Below, piece by piece: positions 14,701 through 21,231 of a stretch of 21,231 bases of DNA. A model generated the notes under the pieces. It worked only from the letters and a program-made list of their open reading frames with translations. It was not told the origin of the DNA and did no database searches. The translations under genes were made by a program, and so were the position numbers. Numbering within the stretch: position 1 is the first letter of the stretch; each line of letters begins with the position of its first letter. Source of the DNA: CAYUBI01 sp964443005 (GTDB taxonomy: Bacteria; Margulisbacteria; Riflemargulisbacteria; GWF2-35-9; CAYUBI01); contig CAYUBI010000031.1 in the NCBI GenBank assembly GCA_964443005.1, positions 1 to 21,231 on the forward strand. Reading direction: 5' to 3'.

Positions 14701-16671
14701 ATGTTTAGTAAGATGAAGTTGGGGACAAAGATTGCTGCAGGATATGTTTTGATTATTGGTATTTTAGTTGTGTTAGGTTTGGGGTCTGTGATTAGCATGA
14801 GTAGTGTGCAAAGTGGTGCAAGTAAGCTAGCAAAAGAGTTTGTTCCTGCTATGCGCTTGGCTGGTAATATTGAACGCGATTGCTTGGATATGCGCATGAA
14901 TATTCGGTCATTTGCTTTAAGTGGAGATGAGTCGTTTTTGACTGAAGGTAAAACCCAACTTAGTAAAATTAAAGAAACGCTTAACGAGAGTATTGTTTTT
15001 GCTGGAAAAGCCAGGAATTTAAATAAATTAAAAGGTCAAATGGATGAAATAAAAAAACGAGTGTCGGATTATGATGATTTGATTCAACAAACAGTTCTAA
15101 TTGACAATATTTCAAAACAATTTCGAGATAATTTATCAAAAACTGCGCAAGACTATATGAAGTTATGTGATGAATTTAATGATGTGCAATATGAAACAAT
15201 GATGAAGGATATTGAAGATCCCAAAGAAGGACGTAAACGTCTGAAAGAACGTGTTGAAAAAATTAAAGGTGTTAATGAGATTGTTTTGTTGGGCCAATTG
15301 ATTCAAATTGATGCGATTAGAGCTCAATTGGAACATAAAAAAAGTTATATTGATTCTGCTATTAAAAGTTTTGATGAAATTGATCAAAAGTTAGCAGTAA
15401 TGAAAGCGATGACGATTAAAGAAGTTAATTTGAAACGAATTGAAGTTATTCGTGGTGCAGCTAACGATTATAGGCAAATTGTAGCTAGTTTAACAGAAAA
15501 CTGGGTAGATCAAGATAAAACTGCAAGCGAGCGAACTCAAACAGGAGATAAACTGGGTGCTTTAGCTTTGGAAATTTCTAGTTTTAGCATGGATCAAACG
15601 ACGAATATAGCCAATGGTGCAACCAATGCAGTTAATGCAGGGTTAGGCCTTATTATTGTTGGCGTTATTTTTGCAGTTTTTATTGGTACAGCATTAGCGA
15701 TTTTTATTACACGATCAATTACGGTTCCTATTAATAAAGTCATTGAAGGTGTGAATACGAGTTCTGAGCAAGTGAATTCAGCATCACAACAAGTAGCACA
15801 AACAAGCCAGCAAATGGCAGAGGCAGCAAATCAACAATCATCGAGTTTAGAAGAAGCTACGTCAGCTCTTCAGGAAATGACAGCAATGATCAAGAAAAAT
15901 GCAGATAATGCAAAGTTAGCTAGTGATACGTCCTCAGATGTTCAAGTAATTGCAAATAAAGGACATGAAGCTATGCAAAAAATGGCAGAAGCAATTATGA
16001 AAATCAAAGCTTCGTCAGATGAAACAGCCAAGGTTATAAAAGTAATTGATAATATTGCATTTCAAACAAATATTTTAGCGTTGAATGCAGCAGTAGAGGC
16101 AGCGCGTGCTGGTGAAGCAGGACAAGGTTTTGCAGTAGTTGCAGATGAAGTTCGTAGTTTGGCGCAGCGGAGTGCTGAAGCAGCTAAAAATACTGCAGAG
16201 TTAATTGAAGAATCTCAACGTAATGCTGATAATGGTGTACAAATTACGAGTGATGTTGCTAACAATCTCGTGCAAATTTTGACAGGCGTTGATAAAGTCA
16301 CAACTTTGATTAGTGAAGTATCTGTTGCTAGTGAAGAACAGGCTAAAGGTATTAATGAAGTTACGCTGTCTATTGATCAGATGAACCAAATTACGCAATC
16401 GAATGCTGCAAATGCTGAAGAATCTGCATCAGCTAGTGAAGAAATGTCAGCACAGGCACAGGCATTATTGGCTTACGTAAATAGTTTAGTTACTATGGTA
16501 CAAGGCGCTGATAGTGCTAGATTACTTGAACTTAAAAATGTATCGAGTCGAAAAGGGGTGAGTCGGCGTGCTATAAATTCCTCAGCATCTGTGAGTTCAA
16601 GTCGTACGCTGGGCAAGCCTTTATCTGCAGCAGATGTTTTTCCTCTTGATGATGATAAAGATTTCGTGTAA
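14701..16671 (+). CDS. Methyl-accepting chemotaxis protein with long helical sensor domain
   Basis: Transmembrane chemoreceptor. A first membrane helix lies at about residues 11-33, followed by an extracytoplasmic region of some 275 residues predicted to be all-helical (37-310), the size of a double four-helix bundle such as the HBM sensor type. A second membrane helix lies at 313-336. A SITVPINKVIEG segment resembles the first HAMP helix, but the second HAMP helix (GDL...DE-GEL pattern) is missing. The chain passes directly to a Gln/Ser/Ala-rich coiled coil and the signalling tip NILALNAAVEAARAGEAGQG (457-476). The tail ends FPLDDDKDFV. No CheR/CheB-docking NWETF-type pentapeptide is present. 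The ATG at 14701 follows AAAGGGGGAAG. The ligand cannot be predicted. Confidence 0.94.
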   Translation: MFSKMKLGTKIAAGYVLIIGILVVLGLGSVISMSSVQSGASKLAKEFVPAMRLAGNIERDCLDMRMNIRSFALSGDESFLTEGKTQLSKIKETLNESIVFAGKARNLNKLKGQMDEIKKRVSDYDDLIQQTVLIDNISKQFRDNLSKTAQDYMKLCDEFNDVQYETMMKDIEDPKEGRKRLKERVEKIKGVNEIVLLGQLIQIDAIRAQLEHKKSYIDSAIKSFDEIDQKLAVMKAMTIKEVNLKRIEVIRGAANDYRQIVASLTENWVDQDKTASERTQTGDKLGALALEISSFSMDQTTNIANGATNAVNAGLGLIIVGVIFAVFIGTALAIFITRSITVPINKVIEGVNTSSEQVNSASQQVAQTSQQMAEAANQQSSSLEEATSALQEMTAMIKKNADNAKLASDTSSDVQVIANKGHEAMQKMAEAIMKIKASSDETAKVIKVIDNIAFQTNILALNAAVEAARAGEAGQGFAVVADEVRSLAQRSAEAAKNTAELIEESQRNADNGVQITSDVANNLVQILTGVDKVTTLISEVSVASEEQAKGINEVTLSIDQMNQITQSNAANAEESASASEEMSAQAQALLAYVNSLVTMVQGADSARLLELKNVSSRKGVSRRAINSSASVSSSRTLGKPLSAADVFPLDDDKDFV

Positions 16672-16690
16672 TTATTCATTGTTTTGTTGA

Positions 16691-16717
16691 TAAATAGAGC
16701 ATTGATACGGCTTATAT
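16691..16717 (+). promoter_or_regulatory. Candidate promoter before cheR, sigma-28-like
   Basis: TAAA (16691-16694), 15 bases, then GCTTATAT (16710-16717) matches the Bacillus-type flagellar sigma-28 pattern TAAA-N15-GCCGATAT at ten of twelve positions. A vegetative reading, TTGATA (16687-16692) with TTATAT at a 19-base spacing, is an alternative. Both predict a start near 16724. The 58-base gap between the receptor gene and cheR shows no hairpin. Confidence 0.35.
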
Positions 16718-16729
16718 TGAATTGCGAAT

Positions 16730-17635
16730 ATGGGCCGTTCTTATGATTATATGAAACAGGCAATCAATCTTTTTGAATCTTCTTATTTGCCAAAAGTTCT
16801 TTTAGATAAGACATTTAATGATTTTAAAAAAATTATTTATGATCGATCTGGTATTTTTTTGTCTGATCACAAGCGAGAATTTCTTAAAGGCCGTTTAAAT
16901 AAGCGACTCAAAGTGTTAAATCTGACTTCTTATGAGGATTATTATCGTTTTTTAGTTCAGAGCCAAAATAATTCTGATGAATGGACTGATTTTTTAAATG
17001 TGATATCAACAAATGTGACTCATTTTTTTAGAGAACGTCATCATTTTGATTTTTTAATGCAGCAGGTTTTTCCTCGTTTTGAAAATAAGAAAGAAATTTC
17101 AATTTGGTCTGCAGGATGTTCCAATGGTGCTGAGCCGTATTCGTTAAATATTTTTTCACGGGAATATTTTAGCAAACAGCGAGATAAAACTACGCCCATG
17201 ATTTCGATTCATGCTTCGGATATTTCGCAAAAAATGTTACAGAAAGCGCAGCGTGGAGTGTATGACGCAGAATCTATACGTGAGGTGCCGCAGGATTTGA
17301 TTTATAAATTTTTCCATCGGGGAGTAAAGGGTATGGATGGAAAATTTAAAGTGAAGTCTATGCTTCAGGAAAATATAAGTTTTTCTCATTTTAATTTGCT
17401 AGATCCATTTAATTTTTGTCAACGATTTGATATTATTTTTTGTAGAAATGTAATGATTTACTTTGATCGGCCAACAATTACTAAAATTGTTAATGCGTTT
17501 TTGTCAGTGCTAAATCGAGATGGATATTTATTTGTTGGATCCTCGGAAAGTTTAGTTCATATGCAAAATTTAGATTGTGTTCATCCAGCTATCTATGTAC
17601 CAAAAATCCGAGGTGAAAAATGGCACGCACAATAA
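16730..17635 (+). CDS. cheR: Chemotaxis protein methyltransferase CheR
   Basis: Uses S-adenosylmethionine to methylate glutamates on chemoreceptors during adaptation. The helical amino-terminal domain (FNDFKKIIYDRSGIFLSDHK...GRLNKRLK) is followed by NVTHFFRE. The SAM-binding motif is IWSAGCSNGAEPYSL. Then come RGVYDAESIREVP, the FDIIFCRNVMIYFD signature and GYLFVGSSESL. The 301-residue length is normal. Start choice is weak: neither the ATG at 16730 nor the one at 16751 has a Shine-Dalgarno site. If the promoter just upstream is real, the ATG at 16730 would have a leader of only about six bases. It overlaps cheB by 16 bases. Confidence 0.93.
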   Translation: MGRSYDYMKQAINLFESSYLPKVLLDKTFNDFKKIIYDRSGIFLSDHKREFLKGRLNKRLKVLNLTSYEDYYRFLVQSQNNSDEWTDFLNVISTNVTHFFRERHHFDFLMQQVFPRFENKKEISIWSAGCSNGAEPYSLNIFSREYFSKQRDKTTPMISIHASDISQKMLQKAQRGVYDAESIREVPQDLIYKFFHRGVKGMDGKFKVKSMLQENISFSHFNLLDPFNFCQRFDIIFCRNVMIYFDRPTITKIVNAFLSVLNRDGYLFVGSSESLVHMQNLDCVHPAIYVPKIRGEKWHAQ

Positions 17636-18660
17636 AAGTATATGTGATTGATGATTCTGCAATTATACGAAAAATTTTTACACAGGAACTCAATAAAGTT
17701 GAGGGCATAACAGTTGTGGGTTCTGCCATGAATCCTTATGTTGCACGCGATGAAATTGTTAAATTAAAGCCGGATGTACTTACATTGGATTTGGAAATGC
17801 CTCGCATGGATGGCTTAACGTTTTTAGAGAAATTGATGAAGTATTATCCAGTTCCAACGATTATTGTGAGTTCAGTTTCTGCAATAGGCAGCACGAATTC
17901 TCTTCGTGCTTTAGAGTTGGGTGCTGTAGATATTGTTGCTAAGTTAGGTACTGCTTTAAGTGGTGCCGAAATTATTGAAGAACTGGTGCGTAAAATTAAA
18001 TTAGCTGTTACAGTGAATATGACAACGTTCATTGACAAATATAAGCAATCTCAATTAGCTGGAGCCAGCTCAGTTACTGGGAACTTCATTACAACTAATA
18101 AGATTTTGGTTATTGGTTCTTCTACTGGGGGTACTCAGGCTTTACGACAAATTTTGCCAATGTTTCCTAAATCTAGTCCGTGTATTCTTATTGTGCAGCA
18201 TATGCCACCTGTATTTACTTCAACATTTGCAGCTTCGTTAAATGAGGTTTGTCAGTGTACAGTTAAGGAGGCAGAGGAAAAAGATTCAGTGATTAATGGA
18301 AAGATTTTAATAGCTCCTGGAAATTTTCATATGGTGCTTCAAAAAAGTGGGGCAACGTATTATGTAGCGCTTAAGCAAGGACCACCGGTTTGTTATCAAC
18401 GACCTGCAGCAGATGTATTATTTCATTCAGTTGCAAGAGTAGCGGGACCTAATGCGGTGGGTATTGTATTAACAGGTATGGGAAATGATGGTACAGATGG
18501 GCTATTGGCTATGAAAAAGGCAGGAGCCAAAACTATTGTTCAGGATGAAGCAACTTCAGTTGTGTATGGTATGCCTCGAGCAGCTTTTGAAGCGGGTGCT
18601 GCTGATTTTGTTCTTGCGCTAAGCCAAATTCCAGCAAAGGCAATTAGCTTATGTATATAA
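17620..18660 (+). CDS. cheB: Protein-glutamate methylesterase/glutaminase CheB
   Basis: Removes methyl groups from, and deamidates, chemoreceptors, opposing CheR; activated by CheA phosphorylation. The receiver domain carries D11-D12 in VIDDSAIIRK and the phospho-acceptor D57 in LTLDLEMPRMDG. A linker of about 30 residues leads to the methylesterase domain. There the catalytic triad is visible as S168 in IGSSTGG, H194 in VQHMPP and D290 in TGMGNDGTDG, followed by DEATSVVYGMPRAA. At 346 residues the length is normal. The ATG at 17620 lies inside the end of cheR with GAGGTG five bases upstream. It is the last gene of the core chemotaxis set; the next gene has its own promoter. Confidence 0.96.
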   Translation: MARTIKVYVIDDSAIIRKIFTQELNKVEGITVVGSAMNPYVARDEIVKLKPDVLTLDLEMPRMDGLTFLEKLMKYYPVPTIIVSSVSAIGSTNSLRALELGAVDIVAKLGTALSGAEIIEELVRKIKLAVTVNMTTFIDKYKQSQLAGASSVTGNFITTNKILVIGSSTGGTQALRQILPMFPKSSPCILIVQHMPPVFTSTFAASLNEVCQCTVKEAEEKDSVINGKILIAPGNFHMVLQKSGATYYVALKQGPPVCYQRPAADVLFHSVARVAGPNAVGIVLTGMGNDGTDGLLAMKKAGAKTIVQDEATSVVYGMPRAAFEAGAADFVLALSQIPAKAISLCI

Positions 18661-18676
18661 TTGTAAGAATTGAGAC

Positions 18677-18704
18677 TTGTATTCAAGCAGGGATTTGTTA
18701 TAAT
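18677..18704 (+). promoter_or_regulatory. Extended -10 promoter for the second receptor gene
   Basis: TATAAT (18699-18704) is perfect and carries the extended element TG one base upstream (TGTTATAAT). A weak -35, TTGTAT, lies 16 bases before it at 18677-18682. Predicted start is near 18711, about 30 bases before the proposed AUU start codon. The TTG at 18670 would lie outside this transcript. Confidence 0.6.
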
Positions 18705-18741
18705 TTTTGTAGGATATCAACATTCTAGGGGAGGGATTCAC

Positions 18742-20118
18742 ATTCGGACTTATCAAATTGGCTTTAGTTTGGGGATTGCTGGAGTTTTAATTTTATTAGG
18801 TATTTTTGTTCATGGAATTTGGCAAAATATTTTGTATATCCTTTCGTTTTGTGTATTGATGGGTGGTATTGTTTTTCAGCAAAAACACTTAAAACGGCGT
18901 GAACATGAGCATGGAGAGTATGTGGAAGAGTGCCAATTAAGAACCAGCCAGCTTCATCAGGCACTTTCAGATGTTGAATCTATGGAACAAGCAGCAACAG
19001 TGGCTAAAAACGAAATGGTATTGTTAACGCATCAGCTTGAGGATTATCAAGGTCGTTTGGCTTCAGTTATTGAAAAAACAAGTCAGATTTCGCAAGTTAG
19101 TCCAGTGCAAATTATTAAAAAATGGGAAGTCGTTAATGGAATTATTTGTGAGCTTTTGTCGAATATTACAGTAAAGCTAACAGAAGGTGAGGCTACAGTA
19201 GGGAATAATTTTTATCAAATGTTTGAATTATTCAAGGATATTCAAAATATTATTAAAGTAAATTATGAACTGTTGATTGGTTCTCAATCTAATTCATCTA
19301 GTTCACTTTCCAAAGTTATTCAAGACATTAAAGCTAATTATTCCAAAATTGATCAAAATATTTCGAATACGAAAACTTTGGGAGAAGAAACAAAGATTTT
19401 GGCTAATAATATTGTTGCTAGTATCAATGAAATTGCAGAACAGATTAAAAATATCAATGAAATTACGTCAAAAATAAATATGTTAGCACTTAATTCTAAA
19501 ATTGAGGCAGCTAAAGCAGGCGAAGCTGGTAAGGGCTTTTCTGTTGTTGCTGGCGAAATGCGAATATTAGCAGATAAAACAAAGGAATTTGCTAGCAATA
19601 TTGTTGAAAAAACAAAAGCCTCAGTTGTTTTGGCTTCTGATATTATTGAAATTATTAACAATAAACTGATGTTAACCATTAATGAGTCGCTTGCTATTCG
19701 CGATATTCAGGCAAAAACGATTGATTATTTGGATGTAGTATTGAATAATTCTATTCAATTTGCTGATCAAAATAATATTTTTGTTCAAAAAGTAGATCTT
19801 ATTGTTCGCGATATTTTTCATAATGTCCAGGAAAAAGATTTATTGACTCAGCAAATTAGTCATATTAAATATGTATCTGAAAAAATGAGTGATGATATTA
19901 TGTGCGTTAAAAGTGAAAATACTGATTTATTTAACAGTGTTGTCATTGATGAACAAGAGCTATTCACAGAATTACATGCTTTGTTTGCTACTGATCAAGA
20001 ATATGCGTTGCTGCGTGATCGTGGATTTATTCTTGCAAATGCAAATCATACGAAAGTTGAAAATCGATCTCATGAAGTTTTTGGAAAAGATTTAGCTAGC
20101 GAGATTACTTTGTTTTAG
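18742..20118 (+). CDS. Membrane-anchored methyl-accepting chemotaxis-like protein, probable AUU start
   Basis: A divergent chemoreceptor of about 458 residues without an extracytoplasmic sensor domain. Two hydrophobic helices (about 6-26 and 30-46) form a hairpin anchor. A charged coiled coil follows (about 50-110), then helical sequence, then a receptor signalling tip INMLALNSKIEAAKAGEAGK with SVVAGEMRILAD. The tip keeps the EA-KAGEAG-GF core and the conserved arginine, so it may still touch CheA/CheW. Much of the signalling hairpin is far from the usual sequence. No ATG, GTG or TTG fits the start: the open frame reaches a TTG at 18670, upstream of the promoter. AGGGGAGGG (18727-18735) points instead to an ATT at 18742, six bases on, giving the natural amino end (M)RTYQIGFSLGIAGVL. 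No sensory role can be assigned. Confidence 0.75.
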   Translation: MRTYQIGFSLGIAGVLILLGIFVHGIWQNILYILSFCVLMGGIVFQQKHLKRREHEHGEYVEECQLRTSQLHQALSDVESMEQAATVAKNEMVLLTHQLEDYQGRLASVIEKTSQISQVSPVQIIKKWEVVNGIICELLSNITVKLTEGEATVGNNFYQMFELFKDIQNIIKVNYELLIGSQSNSSSSLSKVIQDIKANYSKIDQNISNTKTLGEETKILANNIVASINEIAEQIKNINEITSKINMLALNSKIEAAKAGEAGKGFSVVAGEMRILADKTKEFASNIVEKTKASVVLASDIIEIINNKLMLTINESLAIRDIQAKTIDYLDVVLNNSIQFADQNNIFVQKVDLIVRDIFHNVQEKDLLTQQISHIKYVSEKMSDDIMCVKSENTDLFNSVVIDEQELFTELHALFATDQEYALLRDRGFILANANHTKVENRSHEVFGKDLASEITLF

Positions 20119-20125
20119 TCGTTTT

Positions 20126-20141
20126 GAAGGGTCTAGCCTTC
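20126..20141 (+). terminator. Weak hairpin after the second receptor gene
   Basis: GAAGG-GTCTAG-CCTTC, five pairs with a six-base loop, lies eight bases after the stop codon and is followed by TCTTGCATTT, a poor U-tract. It may be a weak terminator for the receptor transcript or a chance repeat. Confidence 0.2.
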
Positions 20142-20156
20142 TCTTGCATTTGCTTA

Positions 20157-20162
20157 TATAAT
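20157..20162 (+). promoter_or_regulatory. Candidate -10 box for tig
   Basis: A perfect TATAAT 39 bases before the tig start codon would begin transcription near 20169. No convincing -35 box lies 15-18 bases upstream, so the call rests on the -10 box and its place in a short intergenic gap. Confidence 0.4.
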
Positions 20163-20200
20163 CCATATATGTAATTTTTAGTTATTAATAGAAGGAGATT

Positions 20201-21231
20201 ATGATCGTGCAAATTAGAAAAAATGAGCGCCATGGAAATGTAGTGACAATGGAAGTCACAGATGATTATGTTGAAATTGAAAAAGAATTCCCCAAAGCTT
20301 ATCAGCAAGTATCTAAAAATGTGAAAATAAATGGATTTCGTCCAGGGAAAATCCCCCAACATGTTTTTATCGGACGATTTGGTAATGAAGTTATTGTAGA
20401 GCAGGCTGCAAATAATCTTATAAATTTGTTGTATCCGAAAATTATTGATGAATATAAGTTGGAAGTTGTGAGCCGTCCCTCAGATGTAGAAGTTTTAAGT
20501 CAAACACCTGGAGAGCCATTTGCGTTTAGGTTTTCTGTTGAGGTTAAACCTATTATTAAGCTGGGTAAATATAAGGGATTAAAAGTCATCAGAGAAAAAG
20601 ATGAGGTTAAGCTTGATGAAGTTGAACAAGCAATTGCACATATTCGTGAGCAGTATTCGCGTTATGAATTATCGCTTGAGGGCGCAGTTGCAACATCAGA
20701 TATTGTTGCGCATGAGCGTAAGGTATTAGTTAATGAAGAAGTAATTGCTGCATGGACTGTTTCTGCGGCAAGTGCAAAAGTGGGTGCTAATGCAGTTCAT
20801 CCAGACTATGACGACGCATTAATTGGCATGAAAGTGAACGAAGAAAAGGTGTTTTCTATTTCAATGCCGAGCGATAGTTCGATTGCAGATTTGGCAGGAA
20901 AAGTAGTTACTTTTGAAGTTAAGATCAACGCAATTCGAAAAGTGACAATTCCTGAATTAACGGATGAGTGGGTTGTCGCGAACACCAATGGCAACCATAA
21001 AACAGTCGCTGAATTTCGTGATCATATTGAAAAAGAATTAAAAACAAGAAAAGAAGAAGCTATAAAAAAGAAGATAGAAATGGATCTGATGAAACTTGTT
21101 TGTGAAGATGTTACTGTAGATATTCCCAAAGTTATGATTGAACATGATATTGATTTGATAGTTGAACGAATTAAGTCTAATCTAGCTGGAAATCAAATGT
21201 CGCTGGAAGATTATTTTCGGTATACACAAAA
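20201..21231 (+). CDS. tig: Trigger factor, ribosome-associated chaperone (3' end missing)
   Basis: Folding chaperone that docks at the ribosomal exit tunnel. About 343 codons are present before the window ends; the family is usually 430-450 residues, so the end of the carboxy-terminal domain is missing. The ribosome-docking signature is clear as NGFRPGKIPQHVF (44-56, family GFR-GK-P). The middle region (about 160-250) aligns by position with the FKBP-type prolyl isomerase domain, but the usual D-V-IDF-G...F-GG start is not recognisable, so isomerase activity may be reduced or lost. The carboxy-terminal domain begins around PELTDEWV. The ATG at 20201 follows GAAGGAG closely. A GTG at 20207 has better spacing and would give MQIRKNER, equally plausible. 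Confidence 0.92.
   Translation, partial: MIVQIRKNERHGNVVTMEVTDDYVEIEKEFPKAYQQVSKNVKINGFRPGKIPQHVFIGRFGNEVIVEQAANNLINLLYPKIIDEYKLEVVSRPSDVEVLSQTPGEPFAFRFSVEVKPIIKLGKYKGLKVIREKDEVKLDEVEQAIAHIREQYSRYELSLEGAVATSDIVAHERKVLVNEEVIAAWTVSAASAKVGANAVHPDYDDALIGMKVNEEKVFSISMPSDSSIADLAGKVVTFEVKINAIRKVTIPELTDEWVVANTNGNHKTVAEFRDHIEKELKTRKEEAIKKKIEMDLMKLVCEDVTVDIPKVMIEHDIDLIVERIKSNLAGNQMSLEDYFRYTQ

Noticed and set aside
18670..18741. TTG at 18670 as the start of the second receptor
   Set aside because: It precedes the extended -10 promoter, has no ribosome site, and the added 24 residues look like translated spacer.
19353..19679. 108-codon open frame on the minus strand
   Set aside because: It mirrors the codon bias of the second receptor gene on the other strand and shows no independent signals.
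1..21231. Mobile elements, CRISPR arrays, RNA genes, toxin-antitoxin or defence modules
   Set aside because: No transposase-like frame, terminal repeats, regularly spaced repeats, tRNA or rRNA signatures, or defence-type domains were found on either strand; no intergenic gap exceeds about 220 bases.

Overview
The window is 21.2 kb of AT-rich, gene-dense bacterial chromosome made almost entirely of recognisable housekeeping and motility genes. No rRNA, tRNA, insertion sequence, CRISPR array or prophage was seen. The gene content suggests a motile, peptidoglycan-bearing bacterium. It has a meso-diaminopimelate-type MurE (DNPR motif), HrcA/CIRCE heat-shock control, a complete core chemotaxis set, and the start of a SigB/SigF-like sigma factor. 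I cannot name the phylum safely. Strong Shine-Dalgarno sites, CIRCE and the sigma type are Firmicutes-like, but these traits also occur in several other low-GC lineages.

Layout. (1) Bases 1-136, minus strand: the first 45 codons of a sigma-70-family factor running off the left edge. (2) 137-193: a short divergent promoter region with a palindromic -10 element. (3) 194-5683, plus: a compact wall/division operon murE-murF-mraY-murD-ftsW in which every junction overlaps. (4) 11451-5700, minus, converging on ftsW: the heat-shock operon hrcA-grpE-dnaK-dnaJ followed by thiL. It is headed by a CIRCE operator and has strong hairpins after dnaK and after dnaJ. (5) 11452-11670: a divergent regulatory region for hrcA and cheA. 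(6) 11671-18660, plus: cheA-cheY-cheW-mcp-cheR-cheB. (7) 18742-20118, plus: a second chemoreceptor-like protein with its own promoter and an apparent AUU start codon. (8) 20201 to the right edge, plus: trigger factor (tig), incomplete at its 3' end.

How the genes work together. MurD, MurE and MurF build the UDP-MurNAc-pentapeptide, MraY attaches it to the lipid carrier, and FtsW polymerises the finished lipid II at the septum. murC and murG are not in this cluster. HrcA represses its own operon through CIRCE. DnaK, DnaJ and GrpE, together with the nearby trigger factor, form the main folding machinery. CheA, CheY and CheW carry receptor signals to the flagellar motor, and CheR and CheB adapt the receptors by methylation and demethylation.

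The most noteworthy points are mostly about gene starts and regulation. murE appears to be leaderless. The second receptor appears to start at AUU. thiL lacks a sensible in-frame start unless one base is gained at a T7 run just after a hairpin. Three consecutive inverted repeats cover the cheA promoter. All three Mur ligases are unusually short in similar places. I found no clearly new multi-gene system; the window reads as ordinary core genome with several unusual details.
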